A DNA stretch of 8,344 bases from Rhodospirillales bacterium (GCA_015654825.1 JAATGE010000469.1:1-8344), one strand, 5' to 3'. Counted from the first letter of the stretch, positions 1 to 7,156 are shown. Notes: generated by a model not told the origin, from the letters alone. Numbers and translations are program-made.

Positions 1-1467
1 ATCCGCCGTGAAGAAGCTCAGATCGGTGTAGATCCGCGCCGTAATCGGGTGATAGTTGCCCGTCCCGAAATGCGCGTAGCTGCGCATCGCCCCGCCCTCG
101 CGCCGCACCACGAGGCAAATCTTGGCGTGCGTCTTCAGTTCGGCAAATCCGAAAAACACCTGCACGCCGGCCGCTTCCAGAGCCCGCGCCAGCCGTATGT
201 TCGCCTCCTCATCGAAACGCGCCCGCAACTCCACCATGTCGGTCACCGATTCCCTTTCCTCCGCCGCCTCGACCAGCGCCTGCACGATCGGGCCGTCGCG
301 GCTGGTGCGATACAGGGTCTGCCTGATCGCCACCACGGCCGGGTCGCCCGCCGCCTGGCGCAAAAACTGCACCACTACATCGAAACTCTCGAACGGATGG
401 TGCACCACGATATCCTTGGCGCGGATGGCGGCGAAACAATCACCCCCAAAATCGCGGATACGCTCGGGAAACCGTGGCGTGTAGGGCGGAAACAGCAAAT
501 CCGGCCGGTCATCCACCACCAGCTGCTTCAGATCGGCGACGCCGATCAGCCCGTGCTGCACGAAAATCTCGGACCGTTCCGCATCGAGATTATCGGCCAC
601 CAGCGCCACGAGCTCGTCCGGCATTACCGAATCCACCGCCAGGTGGATCACGGTCCCGACGCGCCGCCGCTTCAGCGCGGTCTCGTACGACCGCACCAGG
701 TCCTCCGCTTCCTCCTCGAATTCCACGTCGGTATCGCGGATCAGCCGAAACAGCCCCTGCCCGGCAACGAAAAACCCCGGAAAAAGCCGATCCAGAAACA
801 ACGTCACCAGCGTTTCCAGCGCGACGAAGCGGATCGGCCCGCCGCTCGCCGGCAGGCGCACAAAGCGCTCGATCTGGGTCGGCAGCGGGATCAGCCCGCG
901 CATCGGCTGCCCGTCCTCCTCGCGCTGCAACTGCAGCGCCATGACCAGCCCCATGTTCGGAATGAACGGAAACGGGTGCGCCGGATCGATCGCCAGCGGC
1001 GTCAGCACGGGAAACACCCGCTCCATGAACCACTGGTCCAGCCACTGGCGTTCGCCCTCGCCAAGCGAGGCGGACTCCACGACCGCCAGCCCCTCGCCTT
1101 CCAGCAGCGCCTTCAACTCCAGCCACACGCCCTGCTGACGTTTCAGCAGCACCAGCGCCGCCTCCCGCACCGCGCTCAGTTGCTGCGCCGGCGTCAGCCC
1201 ATCCGGCGACGGCGCGCCGACGCCCGACCGCGTCTGCCCCACCAGCCCCGCGACGCGCACCGAAAAGAACTCGTCGAGGTTTGCCGCGCTGATGGAAACG
1301 AAGCGCAGCCGCTCCAGCAACGGGTGGCGCGCATTATCCGCCTCGTCCACCACGCGATGGTTGAAATCGAGCCAGCTCAATTCGCGATTGATGAACCGAT
1401 CCGGGCTGTCCGCGGCAATCGGCGGCACCTCCAGCTTGTGGTTTGTGTCGCGGCGGGCGGACGGCAT
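1..1467 (-). CDS. ppk1: Polyphosphate kinase 1 (PPK1), N-terminal 489 residues, cut by the left window edge
   Basis: PPK1 reversibly transfers the gamma phosphate of ATP to inorganic polyphosphate through a phosphohistidine intermediate, usually at the inner membrane. The minus frame is open from the ATG at 1467 to base 1, giving 489 of the roughly 700 residues usual for the family. The start region reads [10 protein letters not shown], followed by the N-domain signature [12 protein letters not shown] and [13 protein letters not shown]. Later come [11 protein letters not shown], the head domain, and [16 protein letters not shown]. The core motif [10 protein letters not shown] places the probable phospho-accepting histidine at residue 447. 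A second conserved histidine is at 466 in YAHFGTGNY. Their 19-residue spacing matches the two histidines of the E. coli enzyme. A GAGGGAG-like ribosome site (complement of 1479-1485) lies 11 bases before the ATG. An in-frame GTG four codons upstream is possible but has no better site. The gene is transcribed divergently from the acyl-CoA genes. Identification is firm; the C-terminal catalytic part lies outside the window. Confidence 0.96.
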   Translation of the reverse strand, partial: MPSARRDTNHKLEVPPIAADSPDRFINRELSWLDFNHRVVDEADNARHPLLERLRFVSISAANLDEFFSVRVAGLVGQTRSGVGAPSPDGLTPAQQLSAVREAALVLLKRQQGVWLELKALLEGEGLAVVESASLGEGERQWLDQWFMERVFPVLTPLAIDPAHPFPFIPNMGLVMALQLQREEDGQPMRGLIPLPTQIERFVRLPASGGPIRFVALETLVTLFLDRLFPGFFVAGQGLFRLIRDTDVEFEEEAEDLVRSYETALKRRRVGTVIHLAVDSVMPDELVALVADNLDAERSEIFVQHGLIGVADLKQLVVDDRPDLLFPPYTPRFPERIRDFGGDCFAAIRAKDIVVHHPFESFDVVVQFLRQAAGDPAVVAIRQTLYRTSRDGPIVQALVEAAEERESVTDMVELRARFDEEANIRLARALEAAGVQVFFGFAELKTHAKICLVVRREGGAMRSYAHFGTGNYHPITARIYTDLSFFTAD

Positions 1468-1585
1468 TTTTCGCGGCACTCCCTCGGTCGCAGGCCGCAC
1501 TTCCTCGCGGCTGACTTGCGTTCATGGCCTTGTTCGACCGCCGGAAGCAAGGCAGACCGGCGGCGGTACACGCAAAAGGCACTTC
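1468..1585. promoter_or_regulatory. Divergent intergenic region between ppk1 and the acyl-CoA racemase gene
   Basis: These 118 bases separate two genes that point away from each other, so promoters for both should lie here or just inside the flanking genes. The ribosome-binding sequences are visible: AAAAGG at 1574-1579, 6 bases before the ATG at 1586, and the complement of 1479-1485 for ppk1. I do not see a convincing -35/-10 pair in either direction and call no specific promoter. The ppk1 frame read backwards meets a stop (TGA, complement of 1522-1524), which limits how far its start could move. Confidence 0.5.
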
Positions 1586-2731
1586 ATGTCCGGCCCGCTG
1601 AGCGGCTTGCGCATCGTCGAAATCGCCGGCATCGGCCCGGGCCCGTTCGCCGGCATGATGCTGGCCGACCACGGCGCCGAAGTGATCCGCATCGAGCGCC
1701 CGAACACGCCGCCCCGCCGCGAAGCCCGCAACTTCGATATCCTCGCCCGCGGCCGCCGCACCGTCGCGATCGACCTCAAGCAGCCCGAAGGCGCCGCGGT
1801 CGCGCGCGACCTGGCCCGCACCGCCGACGGCCTGATCGAGGGTTTTCGCCCCGGCGTCATGGAGCGCCTAGGCCTCGGCCCCGAAATCCTGCTCGCGGAC
1901 AACCCAAAACTCGTGTTCGGCCGCATGACGGGCTGGGGCCAGACCGGCCCGCGCGCCAGCACCGCCGGCCACGATATCGACTACATCGCCATCGCCGGCG
2001 CGCTGCACGCCTACGGCCGCGCCGGCGACAAACCCACCCCGCCGATCAACATGGTCGGCGATTTCGGCGGCGGCGGCATGTTCCTGGCCTTCGGCATCGT
2101 CAGCGCCATGCTGCACGCGCAGCGCACCGGCCAGGGCCAGGTGGTCGACTGCGCCATGGTGGATGGCGCCGCCGTGCTGATGAGCATGATCTGGTCGCTA
2201 CGCGCCGCCGGCCTCTGGCGCGACGAACGCGGCGTCAACCTGCTCGACACCGGCGCGCATTTTTACGACACCTACGAAACCGCCGACGGCAAATACCTCG
2301 CCGTCGGCGCCATCGAGCCGCAATTCTACGCAACGATGCGGCGCATCGCCGGCCTTGCCCGCGACCCCGACCTCGACGCGCAAATGAACATTTCCGAATG
2401 GCCGGCCCTGAAACAAAAGCTTGCCGCCACCTTCATCACCCGCACCCGCGACGAATGGATGTCGGCCTTCGACGGCACGGACGCCTGCGTCTCTCCCGTC
2501 CTGTCGCTGGACGAAGCCCCGGCGCACCCCCACAACGCCGCACGCGGCACGTTCCTCACGACCGACGGCGTCACCCAGCCCGCCCCCGCCCCGCGCTATT
2601 CCGCCACCCAGCCGGAAGCACCACGTATGGCAAGCGCGGACCACGGCACCGACACCGACAAAATCCTTTCCGCCATCGGATATGATACCCACCGCATCGC
2701 CGCACTGAAACAGGCCGGCATCCTGGCCTGA
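1586..2731 (+). CDS. Alpha-methylacyl-CoA racemase-like protein, CoA-transferase family III (CaiB/BaiF) fold, 381 aa
   Basis: Members of this family either move CoA between carboxylic acids or, in the racemase branch, interconvert (R)- and (S)-2-methylacyl-CoA so that branched acids can enter beta-oxidation. The protein opens with [20 protein letters not shown] and [14 protein letters not shown], typical of the fold. The racemase catalytic set appears intact: His129 in AGHDIDYIA, Asp159 in [11 protein letters not shown] and Glu244 in VGAIEPQFY. Each is offset by three from the His126/Asp156/Glu241 that I recall for the Mycobacterium tuberculosis racemase MCR. The length also fits the racemase branch. 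The C-terminus ([21 protein letters not shown]) is standard. The frame stays open upstream to 1292, but that stretch is antisense to ppk1. The ATG at 1586 has AAAAGG 6 bases upstream and starts exactly at the family's N-terminus. The thiolase gene follows 13 bases after the stop. Family assignment is near certain; the racemase subtype rests on the motif match, and the substrate is unknown. Confidence 0.93.
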   Translation: MSGPLSGLRIVEIAGIGPGPFAGMMLADHGAEVIRIERPNTPPRREARNFDILARGRRTVAIDLKQPEGAAVARDLARTADGLIEGFRPGVMERLGLGPEILLADNPKLVFGRMTGWGQTGPRASTAGHDIDYIAIAGALHAYGRAGDKPTPPINMVGDFGGGGMFLAFGIVSAMLHAQRTGQGQVVDCAMVDGAAVLMSMIWSLRAAGLWRDERGVNLLDTGAHFYDTYETADGKYLAVGAIEPQFYATMRRIAGLARDPDLDAQMNISEWPALKQKLAATFITRTRDEWMSAFDGTDACVSPVLSLDEAPAHPHNAARGTFLTTDGVTQPAPAPRYSATQPEAPRMASADHGTDTDKILSAIGYDTHRIAALKQAGILA

Positions 2732-2744
2732 TAAGGAACCGTTC

Positions 2745-3917
2745 ATGCAGCACGACCCCGTCGTTATCGTCGGCGCCCGCCGCACCCCGATGGGCGCCTT
2801 TCAGGGCGCCCTGTCGGAGCACACCGCCCCTGCCCTCGGCGGCCGCGCCATCGCCAGCGCCCTCGGCCAGTCCGGCCTGCAGCCCTGGGAGGTTTCCGAG
2901 GTGCTGATGGGCTGCGTGCTACCCGCCGGCCAAGGCCAGGCGCCCGCCCGCCAGGCCTCCCTTGCCGCCGGCCTGGCCCGCGAGGTTCCCTGCACCACCA
3001 TCAACAAGATGTGCGGCTCCGGCATGAAGGCCGTCATGCTCGGCTTCGACCAGATCCGCGCCGGCAGCGCCGACATCGTGGTCGCCGGCGGCATGGAGAG
3101 CATGACCAACGCCCCCTATCTGCTCGAGAAAGCCCGCGCCGGCCTGCGCCTCGGGCACGGCCGCGTCGCCGACCACATGTTTGTCGACGGCCTGGAGGAC
3201 GCCTACGAGCGCGGCCGCCTGATGGGCAGCTTTGCCGAGGACACCGCCGAAAAACTGCAATTCACCCGCGAGGCCCAGGACGCCTTCGCCCTAGAAAGCC
3301 TGGTCCGCGCCCGCCGCGCGACGGAGGAAGGTGCCTTCCGCTCCGAAATCGTCCTGGTCGCCGGCAAGACCGAGCTGCTCGACGACGAAACCCCCGCCCG
3401 CGCCCGCCCCGAAAAGATCCCCTTGCTAAAACCCGCCTTCCGCGAGGACGGCACCGTCACCGCCGCCAACTCCTCCTCGATCTCCGACGGCGCCGCCGCC
3501 CTGGTGCTGATGCGCCTGTCGGAAGCGGAGCGGCGCAGCCTGACCCCGCTGGCCGTTATCGCCGGCCACACCAGCCACGCCCAGTTGCCCGCCTGGTTCA
3601 CCACCGCCCCGATCGCGGCGGTCGCGAAACTATATGAAAAAATCGGCTGGGCGCCTGCCGACGTCGATCTTTACGAAATCAACGAAGCGTTCGCCGTCGT
3701 AACGATGGCGGCCATGCGCGAGCTCGATCTGCCGCACGAAATCGTCAACGTGAACGGTGGTGCCTGCGCCCTTGGCCACCCGATCGGCGCCTCCGGCGCG
3801 CGTATCCTGGTGACCCTGCTTGCCGCCCTGCGCAACCGCGGCCTGAAGCGCGGCATCGCCTCCCTCTGCATCGGCGGCGGCGAAGCCACCGCAGTAGCCT
3901 TGGAGCGACTGCAATAA
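2745..3917 (+). CDS. Acetyl-CoA C-acyltransferase / acetyltransferase (thiolase II family), 390 aa
   Basis: Thiolases cleave 3-ketoacyl-CoA with CoA, or condense two acetyl-CoA in reverse, in the cytoplasm. The catalytic elements are all visible: the nucleophilic Cys90 in INKMCGSGMKAV, Asn313 in the NEAF motif, His345 in GHPIGASGARI and the acid/base Cys375 in CIGGGEA. GGMESMTNAPYLL and the following FVDGLEDAYERGRLMG segment are typical of the tetrameric bacterial enzymes. The 390-residue length is full size. CIGGGEA replaces the textbook CxGGGMG; I recall the glutamate form in other proteobacterial thiolases, so this is not taken as a defect. The ATG at 2745 has AAGGA at 2733-2737, 7 bases upstream. 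It lies 13 bases after the racemase-like gene's stop, so the two are probably one transcript. That pairing suggests degradation of branched acyl-CoA rather than polyhydroxyalkanoate synthesis, because no phaB or phaC is adjacent; this is inference. Confidence 0.95.
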   Translation: MQHDPVVIVGARRTPMGAFQGALSEHTAPALGGRAIASALGQSGLQPWEVSEVLMGCVLPAGQGQAPARQASLAAGLAREVPCTTINKMCGSGMKAVMLGFDQIRAGSADIVVAGGMESMTNAPYLLEKARAGLRLGHGRVADHMFVDGLEDAYERGRLMGSFAEDTAEKLQFTREAQDAFALESLVRARRATEEGAFRSEIVLVAGKTELLDDETPARARPEKIPLLKPAFREDGTVTAANSSSISDGAAALVLMRLSEAERRSLTPLAVIAGHTSHAQLPAWFTTAPIAAVAKLYEKIGWAPADVDLYEINEAFAVVTMAAMRELDLPHEIVNVNGGACALGHPIGASGARILVTLLAALRNRGLKRGIASLCIGGGEATAVALERLQ

Positions 3918-3930
3918 TGGCCGCCGGCCG

Positions 3931-5067
3931 ATGCATTCGCACAAGAAAAAATTAACAAAAGTTTTTGCTTCTTTTTTCAAAAAGAAGTTCTTTTTTGAAA
4001 AAAATAACCAAAAAACTTTTGTTAAATTAGCTGCTGCGGCTTCACGTTTTGCTGTTGTGGCCCTGGTGCTCTGCGCTGCGGCGCCGAAGGCGCCGCTTTG
4101 CGGGCTGGTCGCGACGGGGCGGGTTCACTTCCAGAAAACCGGTGCCGATCCGGACAACTCACTGAAGGAGCCGAACGCCCATCCGGGCATTTATGTCGGC
4201 GCCGTTATCATGGCCAAATGGTCGCAGTTGCAGCCGACCGGGCGCGGACTGGATACCGCCGCGATCGACGCCGGCCTGGCCGCCGTTCGGCGTTACAATG
4301 CCGCGCACCCGGGCACGCCGCTCGCCGCGAAGCTGCGCATCTTCGCCGGCCCCAGCGCCCCCGCCTGGGCCAAATCCGCGGGCGGCGCCCCGGTTGCCGT
4401 TACGATCGACGACGCCCCCGCCCAGATCGGCCGTTTCTGGACCGTTCCTTACCGCGCCGCGTGGCGCCAGCTGCAACAATCCCTCGCGGCGCGCTACGAT
4501 GCCGACCCGCTGGTCGCCGAAATCGCCGCCAGCTCCTGCGCCGTCGCCACCGCCGAGCCGTTCGGCCTCCGCGTTTTTACCGACTCCGCCGCCGCGCTGC
4601 ACGCGGCCGGCTTTACCGACGCCGCCTACAAATCCTGCCTGCTCGGCGTCGCCGACGATTACACCGCCTGGCAGCACACCCCGATCGACTACACGTTCGG
4701 CATTTTCCACGACACCGACAGCGGCACCGCCGTCCGCGACCCGCAATTCACCGTCCAGGCCATGAAAACCTGGCGCGCCAGTCTTTCCGGCCGCGGCATC
4801 CTCGCCACCCACGGCCTGCGCGCCCCGCTTCCGGCCGGCCTGCAGCCGATCTACCAAACCATGCAGGCCCTCGGCCCGCCGATCGCGTTCCAGACCTTGC
4901 AGCCGCGCATCGACCTCGACGCCGCCGTACGCGCGGGCCTCGCCTACCATGCCACCGAAATCGAAATGTGGGATACGGCCGACGCCGGCGGCCCCGCCCA
5001 GGTCACCCGTCCCATGCTGCAAGCCTGGTCCGCCGGCTTCGCCTGCGCCGCGCGGCAGGGCCGGTAG
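3931..5067 (+). CDS. Putative exported glycoside-hydrolase-like (TIM-barrel) protein; N-terminus uncertain
   Basis: The conserved-looking part starts near residue 64 (GRVHFQKTGADPDNS) and continues HPGIYVGAVIMAKWSQLQPT, a pattern like the first strands of beta-galactosidase-type TIM barrels. LRIFAGPSAPAWAK then resembles strand 3, and PYRAAWRQLQQSLAARYDADP precedes a strand ending ATAEPF (Glu209-Pro210). A late strand reads AYHATEIEMWD (Glu343 and Glu345). In clan GH-A enzymes the acid/base glutamate lies at the end of strand 4 and the nucleophile at strand 7, so Glu209 and Glu343 or Glu345 are candidates. I infer the fold and cannot name a substrate. Residues 33-50 (LAAAASRFAVVALVLCAA) form a hydrophobic segment consistent with a signal peptide, but residues 1-31 are Lys/Phe-rich and read through the AT-rich palindrome at 3952-4025. 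There is no clear ribosome site before the ATG at 3931. In-frame GTGs at 4057 and 4066 are alternatives, also without good sites. Either the element was recruited as the gene's 5' end, or it truncated an older start. Confidence 0.65.
   Translation: MHSHKKKLTKVFASFFKKKFFFEKNNQKTFVKLAAAASRFAVVALVLCAAAPKAPLCGLVATGRVHFQKTGADPDNSLKEPNAHPGIYVGAVIMAKWSQLQPTGRGLDTAAIDAGLAAVRRYNAAHPGTPLAAKLRIFAGPSAPAWAKSAGGAPVAVTIDDAPAQIGRFWTVPYRAAWRQLQQSLAARYDADPLVAEIAASSCAVATAEPFGLRVFTDSAAALHAAGFTDAAYKSCLLGVADDYTAWQHTPIDYTFGIFHDTDSGTAVRDPQFTVQAMKTWRASLSGRGILATHGLRAPLPAGLQPIYQTMQALGPPIAFQTLQPRIDLDAAVRAGLAYHATEIEMWDTADAGGPAQVTRPMLQAWSAGFACAARQGR
3952..4025. repeat. AT-rich 74-base nested inverted-repeat element
   Basis: In otherwise very GC-rich DNA this stretch is almost pure A/T. 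A 15-base outer arm, TTAACAAAAGTTTTT at 3952-3966, is perfectly inverted at 4011-4025. Inside is a second inverted repeat, CTTCTTTTT at 3968-3976 with AAAAAGAAG at 3979-3987, and then a short T-run/A-run pair at 3991-3995 and 3999-4003. The strand could fold as an outer stem carrying two inner hairpins. A competing pairing exists between 3978-3986 and 3988-3997 (one bulged T), so two inner folds exclude each other. It lies 34 bases after the thiolase stop and overlaps the start of the next open frame. From memory, sequences of this kind recur between genes in Acetobacteraceae, which would make it a dispersed palindromic repeat. It may also end transcription of the thiolase unit, since the inner hairpin is followed by a T-run. 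Confidence 0.75.
4078..4096. repeat. Perfect 8-base-arm GC hairpin just downstream of the AT-rich element
   Basis: GCGGCGCC at 4078-4085 is perfectly inverted at 4089-4096 across a GAA loop. It lies within the apparent leader-peptide codons of the glycoside-hydrolase-like gene, where it encodes part of an Ala/Pro-rich stretch. Together with the AT-rich palindrome it may form one composite intergenic element of about 150 bases, after which the recognisable protein domain begins almost at once. Confidence 0.55.
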
Positions 5068-5235
5068 ACAAGGCCAGCTTCAGCCGAGCGATTTTTTGCC
5101 CGCCACGCCGCAGATTTGCGCTGAGCGGGAAGACCGGACGCCCGGCCGCCCGCTATGCAGCGGCATGTAGATAAGCGGCGGCGGCCGCCGTCGCAGAATT
5201 ACGCGCCCGACCGGATCTCAACCAGGAGCTTCATT

Positions 5236-5790
5236 GTGCCCAAATATTATCGAACAGCCGGCGCCATCGCCGCTATTACCCTCGCCGCCTTCGCCGTGAC
5301 CCCATCGGCTTCGGCCTCGCCGAGCGACGGCGTGACCATCCTCGGCGTTCCGCCCGCCCCCGCCAGCGCCACCAGGCCGGCCGCCCAGCCGGCGCGCAAG
5401 CAGCCTTTGTCGATCGTCGATTCGGACGCGGCGGGCCGCCAGCCGTTCCAGGCCCAGGTCTCCCTGTCCCTGACCAACAATGTGGTCGCGGTGCCGATCC
5501 CGGCCGGTAAGCGCCTGGTCATCGAGCACATCGAAAGCACCGCCGCCGCCGCTAGCGCCAGCGGTCCGGTCCAGCCTTACGTCACGGTGTTCGCGAGCCA
5601 GCCGGCCAGCGGTCAGGCGACCTATCTGTATGTCGAGAACCCATTGGCGGCATTACCGCAACAATTTTCCGTCGCCCAGCAGGTCACGCTCTACACCGAC
5701 ACGCTGTACCTGGGCATCGCGTTCGCCGGCTACACACCGACCTACATCTCCATGGGCGTCACCGTCTCCGGCCACCTGATTACGCCGTAA
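5236..5790 (+). CDS. Small exported protein of unknown function, 184 aa
   Basis: I do not recognise this protein. The open frame reaches back to an ATG at 5155, but the GTG at 5236 is preferred. AGGAG lies at 5224-5228, 7 bases before it, and translation from there begins directly with a signal peptide: MPKYYRTAGA, a hydrophobic run AIAAITLAAFAV, and a likely AxA-type cleavage after SASA near residue 26. The mature part begins with a Pro/Ala-rich linker. It then has alternating hydrophobic strands, such as QVSLSLTNNVVAVPIPAG, KRLVIEHIES, PYVTVFASQ, TLYLGIAFAG and TYISMGVTVSGHLITP, which suggests a compact beta-sandwich. It contains no cysteine. It is probably periplasmic or secreted. It follows the glycoside-hydrolase-like gene on the same strand after 168 bases, too far to assume one operon. 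Confidence is high that it is a gene, and no function is claimed. Confidence 0.8.
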   Translation: MPKYYRTAGAIAAITLAAFAVTPSASASPSDGVTILGVPPAPASATRPAAQPARKQPLSIVDSDAAGRQPFQAQVSLSLTNNVVAVPIPAGKRLVIEHIESTAAAASASGPVQPYVTVFASQPASGQATYLYVENPLAALPQQFSVAQQVTLYTDTLYLGIAFAGYTPTYISMGVTVSGHLITP

Positions 5791-5815
5791 CGTATCAAAC
5801 TGACGCAAAAACAGG

Positions 5816-5836
5816 CCAGGGGGCTCTGCCCCCTGG
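5816..5836. repeat. Perfect 9-base-arm GC hairpin after the exported-protein gene (dispersed-repeat-like, possible terminator)
   Basis: CCAGGGGGC at 5816-5824 is perfectly inverted at 5828-5836 across a TCT loop, followed by ACCCCC. It starts 26 bases after the stop of the small exported protein, between convergent genes, where a bidirectional terminator would be expected. It lacks a T-run, so any terminator role is uncertain. From memory, this G-run/C-run palindrome recurs in intergenic positions of Acetobacteraceae and related alphaproteobacteria; I could not check this. Confidence 0.6.
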
Positions 5837-5851
5837 ACCCCCGACGGCGTG

Positions 5852-5880
5852 CCGCCGCTGTCGTTAGCGCTGCGCGGCGG
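5852..5880. repeat. Second GC-rich hairpin in the convergent gap
   Basis: CCGCCGC at 5852-5858 is inverted as GCGGCGG at 5874-5880 with a 15-base loop that itself contains AGCGCT. It lies 15 bases after the stronger hairpin at 5816-5836. The remaining bases to 5993 hold a weak AGTCAC/GTGACT pair (5882-5887 and 5908-5913) and no open frame worth calling. Confidence 0.4.
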
Positions 5881-5993
5881 GAGTCACCTGTACAATCTTG
5901 CAGAACTGTGACTTTAGTCTATTGGCTTGGCGTCAATGCCGGACTCCGAACAGAGCCCCTGGAACGGAACACCCGTCTGGCCACACGAACTCA

Positions 5994-7156
5994 CTACGGC
6001 GTTAAACTGAATACCGTCCCAAAACCTGGTATCGAGAAGCCTCCCAGGGATGTGGTTCCGTAGAACACCCCATTATCGAAAATCAGTCCCGCGACAGGCA
6101 CCGCCCCGTTCTCGAAATTACTTCCGAAACTGTAGAGCACGGTTTCGGTCTTATTCGTGGGATCCACGCTGAATACTGTGCCTCCAACGGAATCCGCGCC
6201 TCCCGAAGTCGCGGTCCCGAAAAGGCTGCCACCCTGGTAAATCAACGGAGCCTGCGGTTGCCCGCCGTCACTTCCCCCGGTAAATCGGTAAAGCACGTGC
6301 TCCGCGCGATTGGCCGGATTGAATTCAAATACCGTGCCGCAGCCCGGAGATGCTCCGCAACCGGTGCTGCCTCCGCCCGCGTCCGTGGTCCCGTAGAAAA
6401 TGCCATCCTGGTAGGTTAGCCCAGCCATCGGCGTTGCTCCATCAGGGCCGCCCTTGAAACTATAGACCACGACCCCCGCACCCGTCTTCGCATTGACCTT
6501 GAATACTGTGCCGACATTGAAGTCGCCCCCGCCGGATGTCGTCCCGAAGAGGTCCCCATTCAGATAGAAAAGCTTTCCATGCGGCGCCGCCTGCCCAAAG
6601 CCGGCGAAATTATAAAGCGTTTTCAGGACGCCCGTGGCCGGATTGAATCTGAAAACCGTGCCGCCCTCCGAGGCGCCGCCGAATGCCGTCGTTCCGTAGA
6701 ATATGCCACGCCGGTAAATCAGTTCACCCGGGCCACTCCCATCCGCTCCGCTAAACTGTGTACCACCGTTTCGGTTTTCGTGGCCGAATCGACGCTGAAC
6801 ACGGTGCCGGCGCCAGCGCTGCCCCCAGCCGACGTCGTGCCGTAAAGATCGCCGCTTCGGTAAATCAGCCCCGAGTCGGGACTCTGGCCATCGGCACCGC
6901 CCACAAAACTGTAAATTACTTTGTGCGCGCCCGTCGTTGCGTTGACCTTGAATACAGTACCGTCGTTCGCGCTCCCCCCGACCGGCGTAGTCCCATAAAG
7001 CACGCGACCCAGGAGAATAACGCCAGAAGCGGGATTTCCCCCGGTTCTTCCGCCGATAAATTCATACAGCGTTGTTAACGTCTGCCCGCGCGCGGCCGGC
7101 GCCGGGAGCATCGCGCCTGCGCTCAGCAGGGAGACAGCAAGGTTCCTGACGGACAT
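5994..7156 (-). pseudogene. Secreted seven-repeat GloVer-type (TIGR03803) protein, broken by a one-base frameshift
   Basis: The ATG at 7156 has AGGAG (complement of 7163-7167) 6 bases upstream. It begins a signal peptide, MSVRNLAVSLLSAGAMLPAPAARGQ. Repeats of about 50 residues follow, each with the pattern LYxF-GG-DG-P-GLIY-G-YGTT-GG-GTVF. This is the GloVer repeat that I know from Gloeobacter and Verrucomicrobia proteins. The first frame ends early at 6719 (LAERMGVARVN, stop). The repeat pattern continues without a break in another frame (QFSGADGSGPGELIYRRG), down to the TAG at 5994-5996. Restoring one T in the TTT run (AAA at 6753-6755 on the plus strand) rejoins HSFSGADG, giving 387 residues and seven copies of the YGTT/FGTT-GG-GTVF core, one with FGTA. 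Seven repeats would suit a seven-bladed beta-propeller, by inference. The region is visibly lower in GC than its neighbours, which hints at transfer. It could be a pseudogene, an assembly error or phase variation. Function is unknown. Confidence 0.85.

Noticed and set aside
1292..1585. Upstream extension of the racemase-like gene
   Set aside because: Most of it overlaps ppk1 antisense, and the family's N-terminus begins exactly at the ATG at 1586, which has its own ribosome site.
49..2685. An 878-codon open frame on the plus strand
   Set aside because: It is antisense to ppk1 and then out of frame with the racemase gene. Its translation is His/Arg/Pro-rich with no family motif, a usual artefact of GC-rich codon bias.
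3952..4025. The nested palindrome as a CRISPR repeat, tRNA or attachment site
   Set aside because: There is a single copy, no spacer series, no tRNA-like conserved loops and no adjacent integrase.
5068..5110. T-run at about 5090-5097 as a terminator for the glycoside-hydrolase-like gene
   Set aside because: No stem of more than about three base pairs precedes the T-run.
4098..5174. A 358-codon plus-strand frame and a 287-codon minus-strand frame (4159-5022) over the glycoside-hydrolase-like gene
   Set aside because: Compositions are Arg/Pro- or Gly-rich without recognisable motifs, whereas the 3931-5067 frame carries TIM-barrel-like patterns.
5179..5190. CGGCGGCCGCCG palindrome upstream of the small exported protein
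   Set aside because: It is a short run of simple GC triplets, likely by chance at this base composition.
5155..5235. ATG at 5155 as the start of the small exported protein
   Set aside because: The added 27 residues are Arg/Pro-rich with no ribosome site. The GTG at 5236 has AGGAG 7 bases upstream and a signal peptide directly after it.
6579..7078. Plus-strand open frames at 6579-6845 and 6758-7078
   Set aside because: They are antisense to the GloVer repeat gene, whose seven-fold pattern clearly fixes the coding strand.
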